Assembly: GCA_030529995.1 (NCBI GenBank)
Contig: JAUMVT010000004.1
Location: 1-64,000 of the forward strand
DNA: 64,000 nt
Direction: 5' to 3'
DNA from: Clostridia bacterium
GTDB lineage: Bacteria > Bacillota > Clostridia > Christensenellales > Aristaeellaceae
Made by a program: the position numbers and the translations under genes. The notes beneath the pieces are model-generated. The model was not told where the DNA came from. It saw only the letters and a list, made by a program, of their open reading frames with translations, and did not search any database. This document shows positions 16,773 through 24,529 of the stretch, one piece after another; positions within the stretch are counted from its first letter, which is position 1, and each line of letters starts with the position of its first letter.

Positions 16773-17888
16773 ATGGGTAAAGCGAACACCCCCTTTCGCT
16801 ATGATTATGTAGGCAGTTTCCTCCGTCCTGCCGAATTAAAGCAGGCTCGGGCAGATTTTCAGGACGGCAAGATCGGTGCTGATGAGCTGAAAGCCGTGGA
16901 GGACGCTGCGATCCGCCAGCTGGTGAGCAAGCAGCAGGCTGCCGGTTATCATGTTATCACGGACGGTGAGTTCCGCCGGGCCACCTGGCATCTGGATTTC
17001 ATGTGGGGCTTCAATGGCGTAGGTCACAGCCGCACAGAGAAGGGACTGCCGTTCCATGGGGAAAATGCCATGCTGGACGACACCTACCTCACCGGCAAGG
17101 TTGGTGTGGACAGCCATCCCTTTGTGGAGCACTTCAAGTTTGTCAAGGCACTGGAAGACGAGAACACCGTCGCCAAGCTGACCATCCCCGCCCCTGCCCA
17201 GTTTCTGGAGCAGATGGTCATGCCCTTTGCCATGAAGAATACCGCCAAGTATTATTCCAGCACGGAAAAGCTGGCGGAAGATCTGGCGGCAGGCTACCGG
17301 AAGGTCATTGCCGATGTATACGCCGCCGGCTGCCGCAACCTGCAGTTTGATGATTGCAGCTGGGGCATGCTGGTGGATCCACGTGCCTGTGCGATCTTTG
17401 GCACCGACGAGAAGGGTCTGGAAGCCATTAAGGAGCAGATGCTCACTGCCAACAATCTAGCCATTGAGGGCAAGCCGGAGGATCTGGTGATCAACACCCA
17501 TGTGTGCCGAGGCAACTTTCACTCCACCTACGCCAGCTCCGGTGCTTATGACAGCGTAGCCAAAACCCTGCTGGCACGGGAGAATGTGAACGCCTATTAT
17601 CTGGAGTTTGATGACGCCCGCAGCGGCGGCTTTGAGCCTTTGGCAGCCGTCAGCGGCGAGAAGAAGGTGGTGCTCGGTCTGATCACCACCAAGCGTCCTG
17701 AGCTGGAGGACAAGGCGGCAGTCATCGCCCGTATCCATGACGCAGCCAAGTACATTTCTCTGGATCGCCTGTGCCTGAGTCCTCAGTGCGGCTTTGCCTC
17801 CTGTGAAATCGGCAATAAGCTGACGGAAGCTCAGCAATGGGCCAAGCTGGCACTGGTCAAGGAAATCGCCGAAGAAGTCTGGGGCTAA
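16773..17888 (+). CDS. MetE C-terminal-type zinc methyltransferase (YxjG/YxjH family)
   Basis: 371 residues, corresponding to the catalytic half of cobalamin-independent methionine synthase. Such stand-alone proteins transfer a methyl group to a thiol such as homocysteine; the methyl donor of this branch is not certain. Zinc ligands can be placed at H243 and C245 (THVCRG), E278 (YLEFDDARS) and C339 (LSPQCGF). The GYHVITDGEFRRATWHLDF segment is a family signature. The ATG follows GAAAGGA. Single gene with a strong terminator; no SAM riboswitch precedes it. Confidence 0.88.
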   Translation: MGKANTPFRYDYVGSFLRPAELKQARADFQDGKIGADELKAVEDAAIRQLVSKQQAAGYHVITDGEFRRATWHLDFMWGFNGVGHSRTEKGLPFHGENAMLDDTYLTGKVGVDSHPFVEHFKFVKALEDENTVAKLTIPAPAQFLEQMVMPFAMKNTAKYYSSTEKLAEDLAAGYRKVIADVYAAGCRNLQFDDCSWGMLVDPRACAIFGTDEKGLEAIKEQMLTANNLAIEGKPEDLVINTHVCRGNFHSTYASSGAYDSVAKTLLARENVNAYYLEFDDARSGGFEPLAAVSGEKKVVLGLITTKRPELEDKAAVIARIHDAAKYISLDRLCLSPQCGFASCEIGNKLTEAQQWAKLALVKEIAEEVWG

Positions 17889-17919
17889 GCTTCGCCTCGT
17901 ATCGCAAACAGATGAAAAA

Positions 17920-17963
17920 GCAAAACAGATGTGGTCTGTATGAGGATCACATCTGTTTTTTGC
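17920..17963 (+). terminator. Rho-independent terminator of the MetE-like gene
   Basis: CAAAACAGATGTG (from 17921) pairs with CACATCTGTTTTTTG (to about 17962) around a 14-base loop; the T tract forms the end of the stem. Strong and almost symmetric. Confidence 0.9.
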
Positions 17964-18034
17964 CAAGCCACGACAAGTTTGCAGGAGCTTCGGCGTGCCA
18001 CATTTTCCCGCCACTAGCCATTTCACAAAAAAAG

Positions 18035-18040
18035 AGGTAT
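18035..18040 (+). promoter_or_regulatory. -10 box of the 18.1-21.5 kb operon
   Basis: A perfect TATAAT in GAGGTATAATGTG lies about 40 bases before the first ATG. The sequence 17 bases upstream gives only a weak -35 (near TAGCCA), so this may need help from an activator or be weak. Assigned by position ahead of the first gene. Confidence 0.5.
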
Positions 18041-18080
18041 AATGTGATTGTCTATCTTGACTGAATAGGAGGGTTATGCT

Positions 18081-18257
18081 ATGCAACCGCCTCGCACAGA
18101 GCATCGTCGCAGGCAGAAGCCGCCGCGTCGACACTTTTCCGTTATTCGCACGTTGCTGATGCTGCTCGGCATTGGTGTGGTCATCGTACTGCTGGGCCGC
18201 TATGTGGTTGTGCCCATCCTGGTTGGTCTGCCTTCATGGCTGGGAGGCGTACAGTGA
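18081..18257 (+). CDS. 58-residue basic single-pass membrane protein
   Basis: A short gene with a good site (AGGAGGG seven to eight bases before the ATG). The product starts with an arginine-rich stretch (HRRRQKPPRRH) and has one hydrophobic segment from about residue 21 to 50, ending at WLGGVQ. The positive-inside rule puts the N-terminus in the cytoplasm. Its stop overlaps the start of the next gene (GTGA), so the two are translationally coupled. No family recognised; perhaps a partner of the DUF4230-like membrane protein. Confidence 0.7.
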   Translation: MQPPRTEHRRRQKPPRRHFSVIRTLLMLLGIGVVIVLLGRYVVVPILVGLPSWLGGVQ

Positions 18258-18853
18258 AGAAATTCTTATCCTGGCTGGCACGCGTTGCAGGCACGGCACT
18301 GTCGCTGGTGCTGGTGATTGTGCTGCTCCCCTATGCATCCAAGTGGGCAGCCAAGCTGATTCCTGATTTAAGCGGTGCCGCCGTCAATACGTCCGTTACC
18401 TTGTCCCAAAAATTATCCCAAAGCGCACGGCTGGAGTGCGTCCAGGTGGATGTGAACGGTGTGCTGGATTCCACCACCAACGCCCTCTTCATCGGCACCG
18501 TGCAGTCTGTTCAGATTGCTTATACCTACCATGCCAGCATCGGCATTGACCTGACAAAGGTGCAAATCCGCACCGAGGGCAACACCGTTGTGCTGGAGCT
18601 GCCTGCAATGGAAGTGCTGTCCGACAGCCTGACGCCGACAGAAATTCAGCGCAGCGATTTCTGGTATCCATTGACGGATGAGCGGCGTCAACAGCTGCTG
18701 AATGACGAGCAGGAAGCCCGCAGAGAAAAGCACTTGGCCGAAGTTTCCTCCTCCGAGGAAGGCTGGGATTATGTCATCAATGCCCTGAACAGCACCATTG
18801 CAGCCTGGAGCGATATTGATCAGCGCATCACCTTCCGCTATGAGCATCCTTAA
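18254..18853 (+). CDS. DUF4230-like membrane-anchored protein
   Basis: 199 residues from a GTG that overlaps the previous TGA, with GGGAGGCG upstream. A single N-terminal membrane segment (about 7-27) is followed by an exported domain. The pattern IAYTYHASIGIDLTKVQIR, then VVLELPAMEVLSDSLTPTEI, matches DUF4230 (a conserved extracytoplasmic domain of unknown function). The C-terminal third is helical and charged. Second gene of the operon; 15 bases to the next. Confidence 0.7.
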   Translation: MKKFLSWLARVAGTALSLVLVIVLLPYASKWAAKLIPDLSGAAVNTSVTLSQKLSQSARLECVQVDVNGVLDSTTNALFIGTVQSVQIAYTYHASIGIDLTKVQIRTEGNTVVLELPAMEVLSDSLTPTEIQRSDFWYPLTDERRQQLLNDEQEARREKHLAEVSSSEEGWDYVINALNSTIAAWSDIDQRITFRYEHP

Positions 18854-18868
18854 ATTGGAGGTCAAGCC

Positions 18869-19930
18869 GTGAACAGAATCCTTGCCTGGCATAGAAGTCA
18901 CTATCCGCTGATGACCGAGGCGGATGTGGTGAAGCTATTCTTTCAGGGCGTCCTTGGATGTGGCCACTTACTGGGAAGCGAAGAGGATGCAACTACCGGC
19001 ATCGTGCAGGAATCGAAAGGCTTGAACCCCGACGCTTCCATGCCGCTGACCGAGGACTTGCCCGGGGAATACGTTCGATTGTATCTTGCGCCGGCCATGG
19101 GTGCGCACCTTTCTCCTTCGTGGATTGCCCGATTGATGCTTCTTTCCTCTTCCACCAACCAATCCAGAGAGGATGTGCGTCATGCGCTTGCCTCCCTTGA
19201 GGATGAAGAACTGTGCGGAAGCCGACAAGCTTTTGAAGCTTGCTGTAATCAAATAAAGGATCCTCATTTTCTTCCGTCCCATTCGGAGCAATACCGAACC
19301 GCTTACGCTCCTGCCTACCGAGTCATCAGCAGGGAAGCCGCACAGTTGCTGCCTGCCTTGCAGGTCATTGCAAAGCAACTGCAAAAGAAGCCGACCATCA
19401 TCATCGCCATTGACGGTCCGTGTGCCAGCGGAAAGACCACCTTCAGCGAACGTCTTTCTTTCGTGCTGGGTCATGCGCCTGTTGTTCACATGGATGACTT
19501 TTACGTGCCCCATGCCATGAAGACTCCTGAACGCCTTGCGCAGCCCGGCGGCAATGCGGACATTGAACGATTCTGCGAAGAGGTTCTTCATCCTCTGCTT
19601 CAAAAGGGACATGCAAGTTACCGCCCGTACAGCTGTCATCTCGATCAGCTGATGGAGCCTGTTGACATTCCGTCCGCTCCGGTGACCATCATCGAAGGTG
19701 CTTATGCGCTGCACCCCCAAACAGGCTGCCCCTATGACGCTGCTTTCTTCCTCTCCGTTCCCACGGATGTGCAGGAGCAGCGTATCCGCCGCCGAAACGG
19801 CGAGCAAGGCTGGACAGCTTTCCGAGATCGGTGGATTCCTCTGGAACAGCAATATTTCAATGCCTTTCATCTGCCCAATGAGGACTGCACGGTACTCACC
19901 TTTTTGCACCATGAGGAGGAACGCTCGTGA
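18869..19930 (+). CDS. Two-domain protein: unknown N-domain fused to uridine kinase-like P-loop domain
   Basis: 353 residues from GTG, with TTGGAGGTC upstream. Residues 1 to about 155 form a domain I cannot name (WHRSHYPLMTEADVVKLFFQ, GVLGCGHLLG). Residues about 173-350 are a uridine kinase/phosphoribulokinase-type NTPase: Walker A GPCASGKTT (183-191), VVHMDDFYVPH as the substrate-base segment, IIEGAYALHP as Walker B-like, and a lid arginine cluster EQRIRRRNG. A small-molecule kinase is the natural inference, with the N-domain setting substrate or partner. The gene overlaps the peptidase-like gene by four bases. Confidence 0.72.
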   Translation: MNRILAWHRSHYPLMTEADVVKLFFQGVLGCGHLLGSEEDATTGIVQESKGLNPDASMPLTEDLPGEYVRLYLAPAMGAHLSPSWIARLMLLSSSTNQSREDVRHALASLEDEELCGSRQAFEACCNQIKDPHFLPSHSEQYRTAYAPAYRVISREAAQLLPALQVIAKQLQKKPTIIIAIDGPCASGKTTFSERLSFVLGHAPVVHMDDFYVPHAMKTPERLAQPGGNADIERFCEEVLHPLLQKGHASYRPYSCHLDQLMEPVDIPSAPVTIIEGAYALHPQTGCPYDAAFFLSVPTDVQEQRIRRRNGEQGWTAFRDRWIPLEQQYFNAFHLPNEDCTVLTFLHHEEERS

Positions 19931-20565
19931 CAGGTAAAGCAAAAGATATGGTGATCGCCCGGCGAGCAATTACCTTCTTCAATCAGCACAGTCCGGAGTG
20001 GACACACCCCTACGCCTACAATGGCCGCGGCACGCTGCACACCTCCGGCTGCGGCATCTTTGCGCTTTGCCACGGCATTCAATGGCTGACCGGCATGGTA
20101 CAAGATCCTTGCGCCTTGGCAGACTTCTCCTGCGCCCACGGCGGACGGGGGGATGACGGCACTGATCGGCCTGCCCTGCTGCAGGCATTGGAAGATACCG
20201 GAGAGGCTGCTTCCTTCGGCTTCCGCTACAACGGAGACGGGCTCCGCAACGATTTGGATGCCCTGCACGATCTTTTGCTGACGAAGCAAGGCATTGCCCT
20301 GTGCAACCTGCGCCCCGGGCACATTGTGGTGCTGGTGGACGCCCGTATCCGTCAGGGTGCCATCGAACTGCTGGCCATTGACAGCGCAACAGAGAGTGCT
20401 TCGGAGCGAGTACGGAATCACGTGACGGAAGTCGTGCCCGGAACAGAAATTGTTTCCGATGTGTGCAATGACGCAGGCCTCAAGGTGGGCGAAACAGTTT
20501 CCTACGCTGCCTATTGGGTAGATGGTCATACACCGATGGATTTCAATCTGCTACACAAGAAATGA
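19927..20565 (+). CDS. C39-like cysteine peptidase domain protein
   Basis: 212 residues, no signal peptide. The motif HTSGCGIFALCHG places a candidate nucleophile at C42; GHIVVLVD supplies H132, and AIDSATES a possible third residue D152, in the order and spacing of papain-like C39 folds. Whether it is an active peptidase or an amidase-like or transglutaminase-like relative is open. It starts with GTG overlapping the kinase stop (GTGA), so its synthesis is tied to the kinase. Being cytoplasmic is unusual for C39-like domains, which are often secreted or part of exporters. Confidence 0.6.
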   Translation: MTGKAKDMVIARRAITFFNQHSPEWTHPYAYNGRGTLHTSGCGIFALCHGIQWLTGMVQDPCALADFSCAHGGRGDDGTDRPALLQALEDTGEAASFGFRYNGDGLRNDLDALHDLLLTKQGIALCNLRPGHIVVLVDARIRQGAIELLAIDSATESASERVRNHVTEVVPGTEIVSDVCNDAGLKVGETVSYAAYWVDGHTPMDFNLLHKK

Positions 20566-20580
20566 TAGGAGGAAGGCTTT

Positions 20581-21468
20581 ATGCAGGATACCGTAACCTT
20601 AACCTATGGAGGATGCAAGGCAGTTGTACGCCGCCTTGGCGCGCAGATCATTTCTTTCCATGATGCAAGCGGTCGTGAAGTGCTTTGGCAGGCGGATCCC
20701 GCCGTGTGGGCACAGCATGCACCGGTGCTTTTCCCGGTGTGCGGCTCCGTGAAGGACAATCACATCAAGATCGGCGGCGTCACGTATCCCATGCCGAAGC
20801 ACGGTTTCACAAGAGACGTGAAGTTTGACTTTGCGAAAATCGGTGACGACTTTGTGGAGCTGACCCTTGGTCCCAATGAAGAGAACAGCAAAATGTTTCC
20901 CTTCCGTTTTGTCTTTCATGTGACCTACACCCTGTGTCCTAACGGCTATACCACCACGTTCCTGGTTGAGAACCTGGACAACAAGCCCATGCCTTTTTGT
21001 GTAGGCGGCCATCCCGGCTTCATCTGCCCCATGGAAAATGGTGCTTCCTTTGATGATTACCAGCTCGTCTTTGATGAAGCCGAAGACGGCAAAAACTATT
21101 TAGCCCCCGGCGGCGGACTGATTGACGGTTATGAGCAGCTGAAAGAGTTGAAGGATGGCAAGGTTCTGCCCCTGAATCACGCCATGTTTGATGCACGGGA
21201 TGCATTGCTGTTCTGCGGTTTAAAGAGCCGCGGTGTTAAGCTGGTGCACAAGGACACGGGTCACGGCGTGTACTTCACCTTCCCCAAGTTCGAAGTGCTG
21301 GCCGTGTGGACCAAGCCCGGTGCCAATGCCGACTATGTATGCTTGGAGCCCTGGCACGGTATGCCGGAGGCTGTCGGCGAAAGCGGCAATATGGAAGATA
21401 AGCCCTATGCCACCATCTTGGAACCCGGCCACTGCTACAAAACTTGGTTCACAGCAACCGTCATTTGA
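20581..21468 (+). CDS. LacX-type aldose 1-epimerase family protein
   Basis: 295 residues, typical of the galactose mutarotase-like YeaD/LacX branch. The beta-sandwich fold brings together PMPKHGFTRDV and CVGGHPGF histidines and a late acidic EPWHGMPEAVG. It would interconvert anomers of a hexose or hexose phosphate. The ATG has AGGAGGAAGG upstream, 15 bases after the previous stop, and a strong terminator follows, so it closes the operon. Confidence 0.88.
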   Translation: MQDTVTLTYGGCKAVVRRLGAQIISFHDASGREVLWQADPAVWAQHAPVLFPVCGSVKDNHIKIGGVTYPMPKHGFTRDVKFDFAKIGDDFVELTLGPNEENSKMFPFRFVFHVTYTLCPNGYTTTFLVENLDNKPMPFCVGGHPGFICPMENGASFDDYQLVFDEAEDGKNYLAPGGGLIDGYEQLKELKDGKVLPLNHAMFDARDALLFCGLKSRGVKLVHKDTGHGVYFTFPKFEVLAVWTKPGANADYVCLEPWHGMPEAVGESGNMEDKPYATILEPGHCYKTWFTATVI

Positions 21469-21479
21469 TGCTTCAGCGC

Positions 21480-21524
21480 ATAGAAAAAATCCTACAAGGC
21501 GAACGCCTTGCAGGATTTTTTCTA
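21480..21524. terminator. Bidirectional terminator between the mutarotase gene and htrA
   Basis: GAAAAAATCCTACAAGGCG pairs with CGCCTTGCAGGATTTTTTC with one mismatch; A and T tracts flank both sides. It can stop transcription from both converging genes. Confidence 0.93.
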
Positions 21525-21532
21525 TAACCGGA

Positions 21533-22816
21533 TTACTGATTGGTTTCATCAATGACTTCCAGGGTAACGGTCAGATCGATGTACTCACCGTCAGGAATGT
21601 CATCATCGGAGCCAAGGTCAGCCAAGCCGGGCACACGATAGACCTTTACGTTCAGGGTGTCGCCTGCAGAGTAGGAGAAGACCAGGCTCTGCAGCTGGGT
21701 GCTGGAGGTAATCACCGTGTCGTTAACATCCACAATGATATCGCCTGCCTGCATACCAGCCTTATCGGCGGGGCTGTTTTCTTCCACGCTGACCACGTAT
21801 GCGCCATTGGGCAGAGTGCCGTTGGCCACAGCCGGATGAGAGGTGTTCATGCTGGAGGTAGAGACACCCATCCGTGCACGGCTCATTGTCATGCTGCTGG
21901 AGCTACTGGAGGAAGAAGAACTGCTGGTCGTGCTGCTGACCTTGCCAGAAAGCACATCTTCAATCAGAGGCTTTGCGGCGTTGATCGGGATGCACATGCC
22001 GATGCCATCCACCGTGGTGCCGGAGTAAGCGGAACCGGTGTACTTCAGGGTAGGAATGCCCATCAGTTCGCCGTTGGTGTTGAACATGCCGCCACCACTG
22101 TTGCCGCTGTTAATGGCTGCATCCGTCTGAATCATGGAGTTGACCGTGGTTTCCTTCCGGCCGTACTTATCCGTAGAGGAGGAAGAAACCTCACGGTTCA
22201 GGGCGGAAACAATGCCCACCGTTACCGTGCCGGCAAACTGCTCGCCCAGAGGATTGCCGATGCAGATGGCCCAGTCGCCAACCTGCAGGGTATCGCTGTC
22301 GCCCAGGGTAACAGGCTTCAGGTTCAAGTCAGAAGCCTGCACAATGGCGATGTCCAGGTTCTCATCGTAGGCAACCAAGGTGGCATCGTAGGAGTCATCG
22401 CCTACGGTAACCTTCAGGCTGCTGGCATCCTCCACAACGTGGTAGTTGGTCAGCACATAGCCGCCTTCACCGACGACAACGCCGGAACCCGTAGCGGAAA
22501 GAACTTCCTGTTCCTGACTGCTGTTGCTGTTGCCACGGTTGCCGTAGTTGAAGAATCCGCCGTAGCTGCCATAGTTGCTGTACCGCACCGTCTGATAGTT
22601 GCTGATGCCAACCACGCTGTCCTTCACGTTGCTGACTGCCTCGGTAAAGGGGCTGGTCACCGTGGTGGTCACCGTGCTAGAGGTAGTTACAGGAGTTGCC
22701 GTTTCTTCGGCCTGTGCGAAGGGCCGAGCCGTCATGGTCACACCGCAGCCAATCATAATACCCGCCAACGCAACCGCTCCGTAAGAAGCGATACGAGTCT
22801 TAAGATCCTTTTTCAT
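21533..22816 (-). CDS. HtrA/DegP-type serine protease with PDZ domain
   Basis: 427 residues. N-terminal membrane anchor (about 10-35), a Ser/Thr-rich and Tyr/Gly/Asn-rich linker, the trypsin-like domain with catalytic H126 (TNYHVV), D155 (NLDIAIV) and S240 (NSGNSGGG), a polyserine linker (about 295-310) and one PDZ domain (about 330-410, NGAYVVSVEENSPADKAGMQ). It degrades or refolds misfolded proteins outside the membrane. It lies 183 bases downstream of the two-component/GerMN operon on the same strand, which recalls htrC at the end of the Bacillus wal operon. The intervening gap has a probable own promoter. Confidence 0.94.
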   Translation of the reverse strand: MKKDLKTRIASYGAVALAGIMIGCGVTMTARPFAQAEETATPVTTSSTVTTTVTSPFTEAVSNVKDSVVGISNYQTVRYSNYGSYGGFFNYGNRGNSNSSQEQEVLSATGSGVVVGEGGYVLTNYHVVEDASSLKVTVGDDSYDATLVAYDENLDIAIVQASDLNLKPVTLGDSDTLQVGDWAICIGNPLGEQFAGTVTVGIVSALNREVSSSSTDKYGRKETTVNSMIQTDAAINSGNSGGGMFNTNGELMGIPTLKYTGSAYSGTTVDGIGMCIPINAAKPLIEDVLSGKVSSTTSSSSSSSSSSSMTMSRARMGVSTSSMNTSHPAVANGTLPNGAYVVSVEENSPADKAGMQAGDIIVDVNDTVITSSTQLQSLVFSYSAGDTLNVKVYRVPGLADLGSDDDIPDGEYIDLTVTLEVIDETNQ

Positions 22817-22869
22817 GATCCTTCATTCCTTTCTCAACCTCTGTGGGTTCTGCCCTCCCGGTTGATGAT

Positions 22870-22898
22870 GTTAGTATAATCGACCTTTTTGACATATG
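22870..22898 (-). promoter_or_regulatory. Possible promoter of htrA
   Basis: Minus strand: a -10 TATACT (about 22873-22878) with a weak ATTCAT-like -35 at 17 bases. A weak -35 is common where a response regulator activates; this is only suggestive. No other clear element is seen in the 183-base gap. Confidence 0.4.
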
Positions 22899-22999
22899 AA
22901 TGAACGGATTATGAACAATTGCAAATAAATTCAGGTATTTACGGGAAGACGCATACACTTGCCCTTCACACGGTCATCACCAAGGCGGTCGAAACAGCC

Positions 23000-24529
23000 T
23001 TACTCCTTTGCAATCAGCCCCGGACAGTAGAAGAACGAGCCGCCCCAGTCCAGACTGCCTGCCAGTTCATTGACAGACGAACCGTCAAAGAAGAAAATCA
23101 CGCGCCGCAAATTTTTACTCTTGCACAGGGTATTGACCATGCCGTAGCAGGCAAGCTGCTCACGCTCGCTTCCGGCTTGGCGAATCGCTGAGGCCGCATG
23201 GGCGGACAAATTGATCAGCAAAGTGTCATCCTGCAAGCTGAGCCCAAGGATATCCTCCTCATTAAGTCCTTCCGGCAGGATGCTCTGAATACCCTCATCC
23301 TGTTCCTGCGTGGTTGCGCCCTGCATCATTTCCTTCAGCAGCACCCGAGGAGATGCCGTGTCCCCTGCCGGAAGATTTCTGCGCACAGCCACCATTTTTT
23401 GATCCTTCGCCATGTAGATCACAGCCTGATCCATCAGGAAGCTTTCAAAGGCACTGCGGCGAAGGACACCATCCGTGAAGCGGATTTCAGCGCCGGTCAG
23501 GCTGGTGGTCTGTGTCAGCACTTCCGTACCGATTTGAATCTTGACAGCCGTCACGGAAGGGATGAAAGTCATCAGCGTATCCGTGACTGCAGCAAGGAAG
23601 CAATTCATGGGAATGCCGCAGTCGTCCAACTGCGTGGACAAATCCGCCGTGAAGTTCAACGTCACAAGTCGGCCGCCTTCCAGCATGTCGGACACCTGCG
23701 GCGACGTGGTCATCAAAGCATCCATATCCGGCATTTTCGCCGTACCGGATACATACTGGGCGCCATCGGACAACGCCGTCATCAGCACAGCGGCAAGCTG
23801 CTGGGGAGTTTGCCCCGGAAAAGTCAGCGTCCGCACTTCCGGGATCACACCGCTGCCATCCGCCAGAGGAAAGTAGAGGGTTGCCATGGACGTTACAGGA
23901 ACCGTGGAAGCGTCTCCGCCGAGAGGCGTGCGGCGTGCCTCCATCTGCTCCCACAATAGGGTCAGTTCTTCACCGGAATGCCCCCGAAGCGTGCCCATGG
24001 GCAGGTTGCCGGAAATATCCATGCTAATGGCCTGGTCTGCGATCAGCACGTTCACTTCCTGAATATCGCTCAGGTTGCAAAGGGTCGTCGCAATGGCGAG
24101 ACAGGCAGTATACAGGGTTTCGTCTTCCAGAATCAGGGCGGAAGAGGTAAGATCCACCGTACAGACGCCTCCTGCCACTTCCACAGGATTCTGTCCGTAA
24201 AGGGTCAGCCGGGTCTCCCCACCAAGGGGCTGCACAGTGTCATCCCCATCATAACCGAGGAGTGCCTGCACAATGGTCTGAGCAGGATGCACGTCATGGC
24301 GGAGCGTGACAGGCACATAGCGGCACAGGAGTCGCTGCCCGTCTGCGCTCGGCAGGAACAGCGCCGCTTGACCGTTGTACTGCATGCCGTCATCCCCTAC
24401 CGGTGCTTCCGCATTAACCGTAGCAGGCGGAAGGGTAGCTGCCGTGCTTCCCGTCTGCTGGGCTGCGGTGCAGCCGCACAAAAGGGTTAAAGCTAAAAGT
24501 AAGCAAATGATCAGGCGAGTTTTTTTCAT
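23000..24529 (-). CDS. Lipoprotein with three GerMN-like domains
   Basis: 509 residues. The signal sequence ends LLCGC with a lipobox-type cysteine near residue 20. Three regions repeat the GerMN pattern of a strand, a PAQTIVQALL-like helix, a VDLTSS- or LNFTAD-like strand and a helix of the type LYTACLAIATTLCNLSDIQEV: about 62-175, 212-345 and 385-490. GerMN domains are ligand-free-looking beta/alpha folds found in GerM and in actinobacterial LpqB. It starts with ATG overlapping the previous TGA by four bases, so it belongs to the two-component operon, probably as a sensor or regulator partner of the kinase. Confidence 0.8.
   Translation of the reverse strand: MKKTRLIICLLLALTLLCGCTAAQQTGSTAATLPPATVNAEAPVGDDGMQYNGQAALFLPSADGQRLLCRYVPVTLRHDVHPAQTIVQALLGYDGDDTVQPLGGETRLTLYGQNPVEVAGGVCTVDLTSSALILEDETLYTACLAIATTLCNLSDIQEVNVLIADQAISMDISGNLPMGTLRGHSGEELTLLWEQMEARRTPLGGDASTVPVTSMATLYFPLADGSGVIPEVRTLTFPGQTPQQLAAVLMTALSDGAQYVSGTAKMPDMDALMTTSPQVSDMLEGGRLVTLNFTADLSTQLDDCGIPMNCFLAAVTDTLMTFIPSVTAVKIQIGTEVLTQTTSLTGAEIRFTDGVLRRSAFESFLMDQAVIYMAKDQKMVAVRRNLPAGDTASPRVLLKEMMQGATTQEQDEGIQSILPEGLNEEDILGLSLQDDTLLINLSAHAASAIRQAGSEREQLACYGMVNTLCKSKNLRRVIFFFDGSSVNELAGSLDWGGSFFYCPGLIAKE

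Noticed and set aside
21870..21930. Short repeat tract in htrA
   Set aside because: It only encodes the polyserine linker; low-complexity codons rather than a mobile or regulatory repeat.
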